A DNA stretch of 10,698 bases from Candidatus Methanoperedens sp. (GTDB lineage: Archaea; Halobacteriota; Methanosarcinia; Methanosarcinales; Methanoperedenaceae), in NCBI GenBank assembly GCA_027460605.1, contig JAPZAN010000075.1, positions 1 through 10,698 on the forward strand, given 5' to 3'. Shown here one piece after another: positions 1 to 6,725 of the stretch. Below the pieces are notes generated by a model. That model was not told the origin of the DNA. It saw nothing but the letters and a program-made list of their open reading frames with translations, and did no database searches. The translations under genes and the position numbers were made by a program. Numbering within the stretch: position 1 is the stretch's first letter; the number at the start of each line of letters is the position of its first letter.

Positions 1-48
1 AGCAACGGTCGGTCTTGATGCTTTCCTGATTTCTGTTAATTCCGCCAT
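1..48 (-). CDS. N-terminal fragment of unrecognised protein (runs off left edge)
   Basis: Read on the minus strand, an ATG at 48-46 opens a frame that stays open to the window edge and encodes MAELTEIRKASRPTVA. An in-frame TAA lies five codons upstream, so the ATG is a sensible start. The composition looks like the start of a soluble protein, but sixteen residues are too few to name a family. It is divergent from pdxT, and the AT-rich stretch around 77-87 is at about the right distance to be its TATA box, which would give a short leader. No clear Shine-Dalgarno is visible. The call rests on frame and context only. Confidence 0.45.
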   Translation of the reverse strand, partial: MAELTEIRKASRPTVA

Positions 49-216
49 AATCTTAGAAGTTTAATAGAGTCTCATTGATATAATTAGTTTTCTGCGCTAT
101 CAGTAGATGGACAAGTGGATAAAGATGAAATAAATTGACCTATGTAGATATCTGACGAAGACTTGACAGAACCGTTTGGGGAATAATTTATATTCTTATC
201 CGGAGACTCTGGGTAT
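49..216. promoter_or_regulatory. divergent intergenic region with promoter candidates
   Basis: This AT-rich region separates two divergent starts and no gene is visible in it. For the leftward gene, GATATAATTAG (77-87) is a TATA-like candidate. For pdxT, TTTATATT at 187-194 is the best box, but it would start transcription almost at the ATG. GGAG at 202-205 is a ribosome binding site 11 bases before that ATG, which argues that transcription starts further upstream, perhaps from the AAATAAAT around 127. The promoter assignments are therefore tentative. Confidence 0.35.
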
Positions 217-810
217 ATGCGTATCGGGGTCATTGCAATCCAGGGAAACGTAGAAGAACACGTTGAAGCCGTGAAAAGGGCATTAAGACAGGCAAAACTG
301 GAAGCAGAGGTCGTAAAGATAAAACACAAAGGAATTGTCCCTGCATGCGATGCACTAATCCTTCCCGGCGGTGAGAGTACCACGCTTGGAAGACTAATGG
401 AGCGGGAAGGCATCTCATCCGAAATCAGGAAAGCCGCTAATTCGGGCATTCCTGTAATGGGAACATGCGCGGGACTTGTGCTGCTTGCAAAGCATGGGGA
501 TGAACAGGTGGAAAAAACAAAACAGCCGCTGCTTTCACTGATGGATGTCCGTGTTAACAGGAACGCATTCGGGCGGCAGAAAGAATCCTTTGAATCACTG
601 GTGGATTTTAAGGGGCTCACGGAACCCTTTAATGCGATATTCATCCGTGCGCCGTGTATTACAAAGGCGGGGAAGGATGTGGAAATCCTTTCAACATACA
701 GGGGGCATATCGTTGCGGCAAGACAGAAAAACATACTTGCACTGGCATTCCATCCAGAATTGACCGATGATACAAGAATCCACGAATATTTCCTGGAAAT
801 GATAGGATAA
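217..810 (+). CDS. pdxT: pyridoxal 5'-phosphate synthase glutaminase subunit PdxT
   Basis: Class I glutaminase subunit of the PdxS/PdxT pyridoxal phosphate synthase. It hydrolyses glutamine and channels ammonia to PdxS, which builds PLP from ribose 5-phosphate and glyceraldehyde 3-phosphate. Visible motifs are the N-terminal GVIAIQGNVEEH (4-15), the PGGEST oxyanion segment (50-55), the nucleophile Cys84 in GTCAGL, the family signature RNAFGRQKESFE (115-126), and the His179/Glu181 pair in HPEL. The length of 197 aa is normal for PdxT. The ATG start is supported by GGAG at 202-205 and by the MRIGVIAIQG beginning typical of the family. Its partner pdxS is not in the window. It is transcribed alone and converges on the next gene with two bases between the stop codons. 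Nothing looks degraded. Confidence 0.96.
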   Translation: MRIGVIAIQGNVEEHVEAVKRALRQAKLEAEVVKIKHKGIVPACDALILPGGESTTLGRLMEREGISSEIRKAANSGIPVMGTCAGLVLLAKHGDEQVEKTKQPLLSLMDVRVNRNAFGRQKESFESLVDFKGLTEPFNAIFIRAPCITKAGKDVEILSTYRGHIVAARQKNILALAFHPELTDDTRIHEYFLEMIG

Positions 811-818
811 AATTATCC
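805..818. terminator. short inverted repeat spanning two convergent stop codons
   Basis: GGATAA-AA-TTATCC contains the TAA of pdxT (808-810) and the complementary TAA of the minus-strand gene (815-813). On the plus strand it is followed by T-rich sequence (acttttctattctttt, 821-836), which could act as an archaeal U-tract terminator for pdxT. The stem is only 5-6 bp and AT-rich, so a hairpin role is weak; the T-tract is the better signal. Confidence 0.3.
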
Positions 819-1955
819 GGACTTTTCTATTCTTTTGCTAATCTTATCAATTCTTTTCTGGTTGGAGTTCCTGAGTTCCTCATATTCCTCATCAAGCATG
901 TTTCCCGATTCGTATTCTTTTTGCAATTCGCTAAGTTTGGAAAGAGTTTCATCCTTCAAGACCTCAAGTTCTTCCCTGGTTTTCCCTTCAAATTCGGTAT
1001 CTTCCGTTTCAACCGGTTCCGGAGTTATAGTTTCCCCGGCGACTTCCCCGCCTGTTTCCCCGGTAGTCTCTTTCACGGTTTCTTTCCGTTTAAAAGAGTT
1101 CCTGATTTTTTCTTCAAGTGAGCGGATTTTTTCATTCTTTTTCCTGATAAACGGGTATGAAAATACAAGTATAATCAGGAGCCCGAGAATCACATAACCT
1201 GCAATTCCGGAAGGTGTGACTGTGGAGCTTGAGATGGCGACATTCATTTCATTAAATTGCGGGGATTCCCAGCCATACAGGATACTGTTACCTTCTTCCC
1301 TTGGATTTCCTGAAGACGAGATACTGTTCCCGTTTTCATCCTTAATTGCTGCACTTTCTTCTTTATTCAGTGTGATTTTAAGCACGATGCTGTTTGGCTT
1401 TTTTGTTACGAGCGTTGGATAAAGGAACATTTTTGAATATTGTTTTGTTTTGGAAATAGTTCCTTTGGGTTCTGCAGGGAGGACGTATTCCACAATAAAA
1501 AGAGGAGGAAGACTCTTTACACTAATATTATCCTGCCAGCTAAGGATGTTTCCATTCAGAGTCGGCTGAAGGGCATATTCGAATGTCCCATCCATCATAC
1601 TCCTTCTCTGAACTATGCTCTGATTGACAATTGCGCCAGTCTCCTTTTGCGAGACAACTTCTGCCCCGTCCGCCAACCATGTTCTCAATTTACCTGAAAA
1701 ATTCATTGCACCTTGATTCTTAAAAATCGATGTTTCCCGTACGAATAATTTATTTTCAGATTTTAATTGAACAGCATCAACTTCTATCAAACTCTGTACC
1801 AATACGATGTTCTGGTCTGATTCCGTACTATTGATCAAACCCGGTTGTGTTGTGGATATATTGCCAGTCATCCCTGGAAATCCATAGGCTGTATTGATTA
1901 AAAGAATAATCAAAAACATTGAGATTAAATACTGTTTTATTTTTTTCATTATCAT
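813..1955 (-). CDS. exported single-span membrane protein of unknown function with C-terminal coiled coil
   Basis: I do not recognise a named family. The 380-residue protein has a basic start followed by a hydrophobic signal peptide (about residues 4-24, ending TAYG). A roughly 225-residue exoplasmic region follows, rich in beta-forming stretches, with five N-x-S/T sequons (N32, N42, N85, N111, N143). There is one transmembrane helix (about 251-270) followed by the positively charged IRKKNEK, which fixes the tail inside. The tail has a Thr/Glu/Pro-rich spacer (about 292-324) and a charged coiled coil (about 325-378, EELEVLKDETLSKL onward). This layout suggests a surface sensor or adhesion protein, or an envelope-assembly factor, but that is inference. 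Two starts are possible (Met1 or Met3, six bases apart). It has its own TATA-like box at 1995-2002 and so is probably monocistronic. The next minus-strand gene upstream ends 74 bases away. Confidence 0.8.
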   Translation of the reverse strand: MIMKKIKQYLISMFLIILLINTAYGFPGMTGNISTTQPGLINSTESDQNIVLVQSLIEVDAVQLKSENKLFVRETSIFKNQGAMNFSGKLRTWLADGAEVVSQKETGAIVNQSIVQRRSMMDGTFEYALQPTLNGNILSWQDNISVKSLPPLFIVEYVLPAEPKGTISKTKQYSKMFLYPTLVTKKPNSIVLKITLNKEESAAIKDENGNSISSSGNPREEGNSILYGWESPQFNEMNVAISSSTVTPSGIAGYVILGLLIILVFSYPFIRKKNEKIRSLEEKIRNSFKRKETVKETTGETGGEVAGETITPEPVETEDTEFEGKTREELEVLKDETLSKLSELQKEYESGNMLDEEYEELRNSNQKRIDKISKRIEKSG

Positions 1956-1994
1956 CTGTCCATTTAATATACTATTTTGGTTGATATATTTTGT

Positions 1995-2002
1995 TATTTA
2001 AA
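1995..2002 (-). promoter_or_regulatory. TATA box for the exported membrane protein
   Basis: The minus strand reads TTTAAATA, an exact match to the archaeal TATA consensus TTTAWATA. Transcription starting about 25 bases downstream, near 1972, would give a leader of about 17 bases before the ATG at 1955. There is no convincing purine-rich BRE next to it. Confidence 0.5.
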
Positions 2003-2029
2003 ACACAAGTTGGATGCAGAAATCTGATT

Positions 2030-2782
2030 TCATTTATCAAAACATGCAAAATATAAGCACTCTTCCCGCGAAATCTGCGGTATATCCACGCTGCCTTCGC
2101 AGAATACCGCCGGAGCATCCCTGATAAGTACGCAAGGAGTGCTTTCATCCGCTTCTCCCATTATTATTTGCGCCGCAGAAACAAGATTATCGGCAGTGGC
2201 GCGCCGCGTTATCAAAAGTGGTTTTCCGAAAAGGTCTTTTCTTCCCCTCATATCCTCCACAGGCTCAATCCCCGCGCATCCAAGCGCAATACCCACACAA
2301 CCGAGGCGCAGTGGCTGCGTCCTGCTATCGCCGATAATCACAGCAACATTGCACCTGTATTTCTTCATCAGTTTCTCCCTGATTAAAAAGGCGCTCTTTT
2401 TCGGGTTCTCTGGCAGCAATACAACATGCCCTTCAGGCGCATTGGAATTATCTATACCGGCACTTGGCGAAAGCACCCCTTTTGTAATAGTCACCACAAC
2501 CCCGGGTATCCCTCCTAGAATCTCATCAGATTCCCGCATAATAAGCTCCATTTTCCTGGGGTCGTTTTCATAAAGCTTTGAGAGTTCGATTGCCTTTTTT
2601 GATGGTGCAACATTTTCAAGATTTACAACCCGCCCTTCCGCTGTCGCCACCGCTGATTCGGCAAGGACGAATATATCATTATCCTGCGGAGTAATGCCGC
2701 ATGCTTTCATGGACTCAACCAGGACAGAAGCAATATCATCACCCGGTTTTATGAGCGGTGTTTTTATTCCGAATAATTGCAT
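2030..2782 (-). CDS. cofE: CofE-family (COG1478) gamma-glutamyl ligase, divergent
   Basis: Member of the coenzyme F420-0:L-glutamate ligase family, GTP-dependent enzymes that add glutamate to an acidic acceptor. The 250-aa length fits. Family features are IKPGDD (11-16), AEGRVV (48-53), AGIDNSN (108-114), GIALGCAGIEPVEDMRGRKDLFG (about 164-186), a C-terminal-half ADNL (197-200) and GEAD (209-212). Two motifs are altered: the usual QK..SKAEG is AES..ATAEG (41-50), and the usual SDTFGRPW is GDSRTQPL (151-158), which keeps the aspartate. I chose the ATG at 2782 over upstream codons because the protein then begins MQLFGIKTPLIKPGDD, as the family does, and an AAGGAG site lies 8 bases before it. 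The start overlaps the ThiC-family stop by 19 bases. It is last in a folate/C1 operon, so it may add glutamate to a pterin (FolC-like) and not to F420. The family call is sure, the substrate is not. Confidence 0.87.
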   Translation of the reverse strand: MQLFGIKTPLIKPGDDIASVLVESMKACGITPQDNDIFVLAESAVATAEGRVVNLENVAPSKKAIELSKLYENDPRKMELIMRESDEILGGIPGVVVTITKGVLSPSAGIDNSNAPEGHVVLLPENPKKSAFLIREKLMKKYRCNVAVIIGDSRTQPLRLGCVGIALGCAGIEPVEDMRGRKDLFGKPLLITRRATADNLVSAAQIIMGEADESTPCVLIRDAPAVFCEGSVDIPQISREECLYFACFDK

Positions 2783-4011
2783 GTTCCAAACTCCTTCATT
2801 ATTTTTATTGCGCAGAAATCCCCGCACATGGTGCACGGCCCTTCAGAAGGCGCTAACGACCTTGCTCTCTCGCTGTCGATGGCATAGTCCATCTGCCCTT
2901 CCCAGTCAAGGTTTGCTCTTTTTCTTGCAAGGTTTTTATCCTTCTCGTCCAATCCGTATTTTATCGAATCGCCTATATGGGCAGCTATCTTAAATGCGAT
3001 AAGCCCTTCCCTTACCTGTTCCGGGCCGGGAAGCCCGAGATGCTCGGATGGTGTAATATAACACAGGTAATCCGCCCCGGCGCCGCTTGCTATGCTCGCT
3101 CCTACGGCTCCGGCTATATGGTCGTATCCCACCGCAATATCTGTGGGCAAGGGTCCCGCCACAAAAAGTGGAAAATCCGACTTGCGTTTATAGAACTTTA
3201 CATACTTTGCTATCCTGTCTGCACTCACATGCCCTCCCATGCCCTCGATAATCGCCTGTACTCCAGCCTCGTTAGCCCTTTTTGCAAGTTCTACGTTTTG
3301 TTTAATTTCGGTAAGCTGCGCCTTATCCCGTATATCGTGTATGCACCCGCTTCGCATCGTGTTTCCGAGTGAAAGCACGATGTCATGTTTTTTCAAGATT
3401 TTTAAAATCTCATCGAATTTTTCGACAAACGGGTTTTCACATTTGTTTATCATCATATAGGCGCAGGTAATCGACCCGCCTTTGGATACCACGCCCATTA
3501 TCCTTTTCCTTTTTTTCAGCGTACCGAGAGTTTTACTATCAATGCAGTGGAGCACAAAGGAACTAACTCCTTCCTCAGCCTGATGCTTTAAATTTTGGAT
3601 GATATCCCTTGAAGTCATGTTTCCAAGACCTTTTTCGGCGGCGGTCTGGTATATTGGGACAGTGGTTATGGGAAGTCTGGTATTATCAAATATTTTCCGA
3701 CGTATTTCTGGAATATTTCCGCCCATGGAAAGGTCAGTTATGGTATCGGCCCCATATTTTTCCGCAAGCTTTGCTTTTTTTACTTCTTCATCAGGATTTA
3801 TTTTTAGCGATGATGTCCCGATATTGACATTCACTTTCGTTGAAAGACCTTTGCCGATTCCGACAGAGCATTTTCCCCGGTTCATGATAACCGCACTTCC
3901 GTTTGCAACCCGTGAGAGTAAAACCTCAATATTGATATTCTCAAGCCTGGCAACCGACATCATTTGTTCGGTTACGGTCTCCTCCTGCGCCTGTTCTACC
4001 TGTGTTTTCAT
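2764..4011 (-). CDS. thiC: ThiC-family radical SAM enzyme (phosphomethylpyrimidine synthase-like paralogue)
   Basis: ThiC converts aminoimidazole ribotide (AIR) to the thiamine pyrimidine HMP-P by radical SAM chemistry; the paralogue BzaF converts AIR to 5-hydroxybenzimidazole. Family features are NVNIG (61-65), VPIYQ (118-122), His155, PLPTDIA.GYDHI (287-299), EHLGLP (323-328) and a C-terminal cluster motif with Cys393, Cys396 and Cys400. Spacing is C-x2-C-x3-C; bacterial ThiC has x4, and short archaeal forms may share x3. Pocket motifs differ from canonical ThiC: VMDLSTG is ITDLSMG, SRGG is SKGG (176-179), GDGLRPG is GNTMRSG (216-222), and EGPGHVP is EGMGGHVS (256-263) with one extra residue. 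I preferred the ATG at 4011 to one 13 codons upstream: MKTQVEQAQ onward resembles archaeal ThiC beginnings and lies one base past the metF stop. It sits in a folate/C1 operon, so substrate and product are open. Confidence 0.85.
   Translation of the reverse strand: MKTQVEQAQEETVTEQMMSVARLENINIEVLLSRVANGSAVIMNRGKCSVGIGKGLSTKVNVNIGTSSLKINPDEEVKKAKLAEKYGADTITDLSMGGNIPEIRRKIFDNTRLPITTVPIYQTAAEKGLGNMTSRDIIQNLKHQAEEGVSSFVLHCIDSKTLGTLKKRKRIMGVVSKGGSITCAYMMINKCENPFVEKFDEILKILKKHDIVLSLGNTMRSGCIHDIRDKAQLTEIKQNVELAKRANEAGVQAIIEGMGGHVSADRIAKYVKFYKRKSDFPLFVAGPLPTDIAVGYDHIAGAVGASIASGAGADYLCYITPSEHLGLPGPEQVREGLIAFKIAAHIGDSIKYGLDEKDKNLARKRANLDWEGQMDYAIDSERARSLAPSEGPCTMCGDFCAIKIMKEFGTCNYSE
2791..2796 (-). promoter_or_regulatory. 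Shine-Dalgarno that fixes the CofE-family start
   Basis: The minus strand reads AAGGAG, 8 bases before the ATG at 2782-2780 and inside the 3' end of the ThiC-family gene. It supports the 250-aa product over an 18-codon longer reading. Confidence 0.65.
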
Positions 4012-4012
4012 A

Positions 4013-4879
4013 TTATGCCTGCCATTCAAGAATATCTTTTGTTTTTTCATGGTTCCCGATTGGCATTATATGAACGCCGCCGCACATGCCGTGTAATTCT
4101 TTTATTAAACCTGCCGCTATTTCCATTCCTTTTGTTTCCGGGTTCCTGTCATTTTTCATCTGGTCAATTAAAACTTGCGGGACTTTGACGCCTGCAATAT
4201 TTTTATTAAGGAACCGGGCGCTTTTTTCAGATTTCAGCGGAATTATACCTGCTATAATCCGGCTTTGGCTTATGCCAGTATCCTTTATCTTATCCAAAAA
4301 GCTTGAAAACTTTTCTATATCAAAAACAGCCTGGGTCTGGATAAAACGTGCGCCTGAGTTTATTTTTTTCTTAAGTTTAATAAGAGCAATTTCACTCAGT
4401 TCAATATTTGTGACAGCTCCGGCGCAGAAATCTGTCTTGCCATCCAGCCTGTTGCCTGAAAAATCAAAACCCGTGTTCAGCTTCTGGACAAGACCAAGAA
4501 GCTGCACCGAATCCATATCATATACAGGTTTGGCGCCTTCATGGTCGCCTTTTACGGGATGGTCGCCTGACATTACGAGAATGTTTTTCATTCCAAGTGC
4601 AAATGCTCCGAGAAGTTCCGACTGGAGCGCAAGCCTGTTCCTGTCCCTGCATGTCATGTGCATAATCGTTTCATACCCTTTGCTTTCAAGGATGCTGCAC
4701 GCCGCAACCGGGCTCATCCTCATAATCGCCCGCTGGTTATCGGTGACGTTAATCGCATCCGCAAAGTCCTTTATCATACTTGCATCTTTTAGCAAGCCTG
4801 CTGTATCGGTGCCTTTTGGCGGGCTTATCTCGGCAGTAACGACGAATTTGCCCACGTCCAGCTTTGACTCGAAGCTCAA
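4013..4879 (-). CDS. metF: methylenetetrahydrofolate reductase, MetF subunit (TTG start)
   Basis: Stand-alone MetF TIM barrel of 288 aa that interconverts methylene- and methyl-tetrahydrofolate with a flavin. Visible motifs are the catalytic glutamate in AEISPPKG (Glu17), NVTDNQ (44-49), HMTCRDRN (74-81), the GDHP loop (105-108), FIQTQAVFD in the middle and GIIPL near the end of the barrel. The start codon is TTG at 4879-4877, sharing bases with the TGA of metV (TTGA overlap). It is supported by GGAGG at 4892-4888 with an 8-base spacer, and the next in-frame Met is residue 35, inside the barrel. It follows metV, whose product is the Fe-S partner in MetV-MetF reductases. No NAD(P)H- or ferredoxin-linked third subunit is encoded here, so the electron donor is not evident. 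The physiological carrier could be folate or a related pterin. Confidence 0.93.
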   Translation of the reverse strand: MSFESKLDVGKFVVTAEISPPKGTDTAGLLKDASMIKDFADAINVTDNQRAIMRMSPVAACSILESKGYETIMHMTCRDRNRLALQSELLGAFALGMKNILVMSGDHPVKGDHEGAKPVYDMDSVQLLGLVQKLNTGFDFSGNRLDGKTDFCAGAVTNIELSEIALIKLKKKINSGARFIQTQAVFDIEKFSSFLDKIKDTGISQSRIIAGIIPLKSEKSARFLNKNIAGVKVPQVLIDQMKNDRNPETKGMEIAAGLIKELHGMCGGVHIMPIGNHEKTKDILEWQA

Positions 4880-5502
4880 ACCGTCTGCCTCCGCTTCTTT
4901 CTTGAATAGTCTTTGGGTTCATGGACGCTCCCAAGGTTTTCAAGCTTCCCGAGAGACTTTTGGCGTTCGTATATTTCATCCCAGGCACATGTTCGTTCAT
5001 CAACCTCGCATTTTCCGTCCATTGCGCCGCCGCATGGCCCGTTCAAAAGTCCCTTGGGGCACTGCGAAACAGGGCATATTCCCCCGAATTCCCAGACAGT
5101 GCATTCACCGCACATGATGCACAGTTCTTTCATAGTGTCTTGGAGACGCATCCCGCCAAGGGATTCAGTATCAAGCGCCGGATAAACCTGCCTTTCCGAA
5201 AGACTTGAAATCAGCGATACCCCTCCCCCGCATGACATAACCAGCAGCGCATCTGACTTTCCAATTCCCGGATTTTGGGCAAGTACATCATCCCACGAAC
5301 TTATATTGCAGGCTGAACTCAATACAGTCCATCCGGCAATGTTTTTCCCGGCTCTCATGAGTCTTTTTTGCATTTCGAGGACTTCCGGTTCGCCTCCGAC
5401 ACGGAGCTTTGTTGCGCATTTCCCGCACCCGATTATGAATATATTTTTCTCTTTAAGCGCCCGGAGGATTTCACTGAATTCTTTCTGGCTTGAAATTATC
5501 AT
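4876..5502 (-). CDS. metV: methylenetetrahydrofolate reductase-associated Fe-S protein MetV
   Basis: MetV-type protein of 208 aa, matching the family of cysteine-rich partners also annotated as the methylenetetrahydrofolate reductase C-terminal domain. The N-terminal part has IGCGKCATKLRVGGEPEV (24-41, with Cys26 and Cys29). A central CGGG (91-94) follows. The C-terminal cluster region has Cys128, 131, 134, 143, 148, 157, 165 and 172, including ELCIMCGECTVWEFGGICP (126-144) and LNGPCGGAMDGKC (153-165). Twelve cysteines in total fit iron-sulfur, and possibly zinc, binding. In acetogens MetV forms a complex with MetF and passes electrons to it. Here its stop overlaps the metF start and its own ATG lies two bases after the DHPS stop, so the pair is made together. 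The upstream Shine-Dalgarno is poor, which suggests coupling. The last residues are basic and variable. Confidence 0.92.
   Translation of the reverse strand: MIISSQKEFSEILRALKEKNIFIIGCGKCATKLRVGGEPEVLEMQKRLMRAGKNIAGWTVLSSACNISSWDDVLAQNPGIGKSDALLVMSCGGGVSLISSLSERQVYPALDTESLGGMRLQDTMKELCIMCGECTVWEFGGICPVSQCPKGLLNGPCGGAMDGKCEVDERTCAWDEIYERQKSLGKLENLGSVHEPKDYSRKKRRQTV
4888..4892 (-). promoter_or_regulatory. Shine-Dalgarno GGAGG for the TTG start of metF
   Basis: The minus strand reads GGAGG followed by 8 bases and TTG. The site lies within the last codons of metV, so metF translation is probably coupled to metV. It is the main evidence that the non-ATG start is real. Confidence 0.7.
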
Positions 5503-5504
5503 TC

Positions 5505-6725
5505 TTATCTTGAATATCCAAAAACCGAATCGTTTTTCCTGTCTATCAGTTCACTGAGCATTTCCGCAATCAATGGCAGTTCTCTTACCTGGTGTTTTAT
5601 TTTCTTAATGAGTCTCTCAACCTGGAGCTGCGTCCCTGTTATGACAATATTTACCTTATCTATTTCATGCGATACAGCCTCGCGCGGGAGAGCCGCATCC
5701 CCTCCCCTTGCAAGCATTTCCTGTTTTATTATCAATGCTTCTGTTGCGGATATGTTCTTCAGCATGATATTATACAAAACCGTTTTATTCTTCATCACCT
5801 CGCTTCCTGCCCGTGTCGCTCCGATGGAACGCATTGCTCTTGCGCAGTCCTCCCTGTTTATGATCTCAAGCAATTCGGCTTCATAACCGCCTGAACTAAC
5901 CGCCGGTGTTCTTGCCCTTACCCTCTCCGCGACCCTGACAGCATCCACGGTAGGCGCAACATCGTGTGTCCTGATGATATGCGCACCGTTTCGTACCGCA
6001 ATCGCTGCCGCCGCAAGGCTCCCATACAACCTTTCATTTGCAGGTTTATTTAGCGTCTCACCAATAAAGGACTTCCTGGATATTGCTGCAAGTATTGGTT
6101 TTTCAAAAATACGAAGCCTTTGGATAGTATCTATTGTCTCATAATCATAAATCGGGAGTTTCTCCGGAGTCCACTTCCCGATGGCAGGGTCTATGATTAT
6201 GTTATCAGGGGATATTCCATCACTTTCGGCCCTGGATATTATTCTAACAAGTGAGTCCATCACCGCATCCATGCCAACAGGGTCGCCCGGGACTTTATTG
6301 CTCGCCATCAATATCACAGGGCAATTATTTTGTTTTGCAACTTCAACCATTCCCGGATCTGCTGTAAAACCGCTGACATCATTGATAATTTCTGCACCTG
6401 CGTCAAGCGCTTCCCCGGCTATATCAGCAAACATCGTGTCCACGGATACAGGAACAGCAATATCCTGCAATTTTTTGATTGCCGGAATAAGCCGCTTTCG
6501 TTCTTCTTCCTTTGAGATTTTATGAGCAAGCGGCCATGTGGAACGGGCGCCCACATCAATAAAATCTGCCCCTTCATCTATCATCTTTTGGGCAGAATCA
6601 AGAACAGAATCCGAAGGAACAACAGAACCCTTATAAAAAGACTCGCTGCTTAGATTTATTACGCCCATTACTCTTACAGGTTGATTGTCTCCGACTTTCA
6701 ATCCTGCAATGGTTTTTTCTATCAC
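5505..6725 (-). CDS. folP: dihydropteroate synthase family protein with C-terminal extension
   Basis: First gene of the operon. DHPS joins a pterin diphosphate to p-aminobenzoate in folate synthesis. The barrel (about 15-270) shows MGVINLSSESF (20-30), DFIDVGARSTWP (54-65), SVDT (94-97), IINDVSGF (113-120), IIDPAIG (177-183), SRKSFIG (216-222) and RTHDV (252-256), so the usual Asn, Asp, Lys and Arg/His positions are kept. Two loops differ: STRPG is STWPLA, and the usual MHM.G is LMASNK (139-144). Residues about 280-406 form an extra domain, with KQEMLARGG and VNIVITGTQLQVERL. From memory it resembles an extension fused to DHPS in some anaerobic bacteria. At 406 aa the protein is about 130 longer than classic FolP. 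The start is GTG at 6725-6723 with no clear Shine-Dalgarno; an ATG 10 bases upstream is out of frame. It may serve folate or a methanopterin-like pterin. Confidence 0.88.
   Translation of the reverse strand: MIEKTIAGLKVGDNQPVRVMGVINLSSESFYKGSVVPSDSVLDSAQKMIDEGADFIDVGARSTWPLAHKISKEEERKRLIPAIKKLQDIAVPVSVDTMFADIAGEALDAGAEIINDVSGFTADPGMVEVAKQNNCPVILMASNKVPGDPVGMDAVMDSLVRIISRAESDGISPDNIIIDPAIGKWTPEKLPIYDYETIDTIQRLRIFEKPILAAISRKSFIGETLNKPANERLYGSLAAAAIAVRNGAHIIRTHDVAPTVDAVRVAERVRARTPAVSSGGYEAELLEIINREDCARAMRSIGATRAGSEVMKNKTVLYNIMLKNISATEALIIKQEMLARGGDAALPREAVSHEIDKVNIVITGTQLQVERLIKKIKHQVRELPLIAEMLSELIDRKNDSVFGYSR

Noticed and set aside
84..734. Minus-strand open frame opposite pdxT
   Set aside because: pdxT on the plus strand has complete catalytic motifs and a ribosome site. 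The reverse frame has low-complexity Ser-rich composition.
2783..2836. Longer CofE-family start 18 codons upstream
   Set aside because: It would overlap the ThiC-family coding end further, and the extra residues are just the ThiC tail in another frame. The internal ATG has an AAGGAG site and the family's usual N-terminus.
4086..5117. 1-kb plus-strand open frame opposite metF and metV
   Set aside because: It spans the metV-metF junction antisense to two well-supported genes and shows no family motif.
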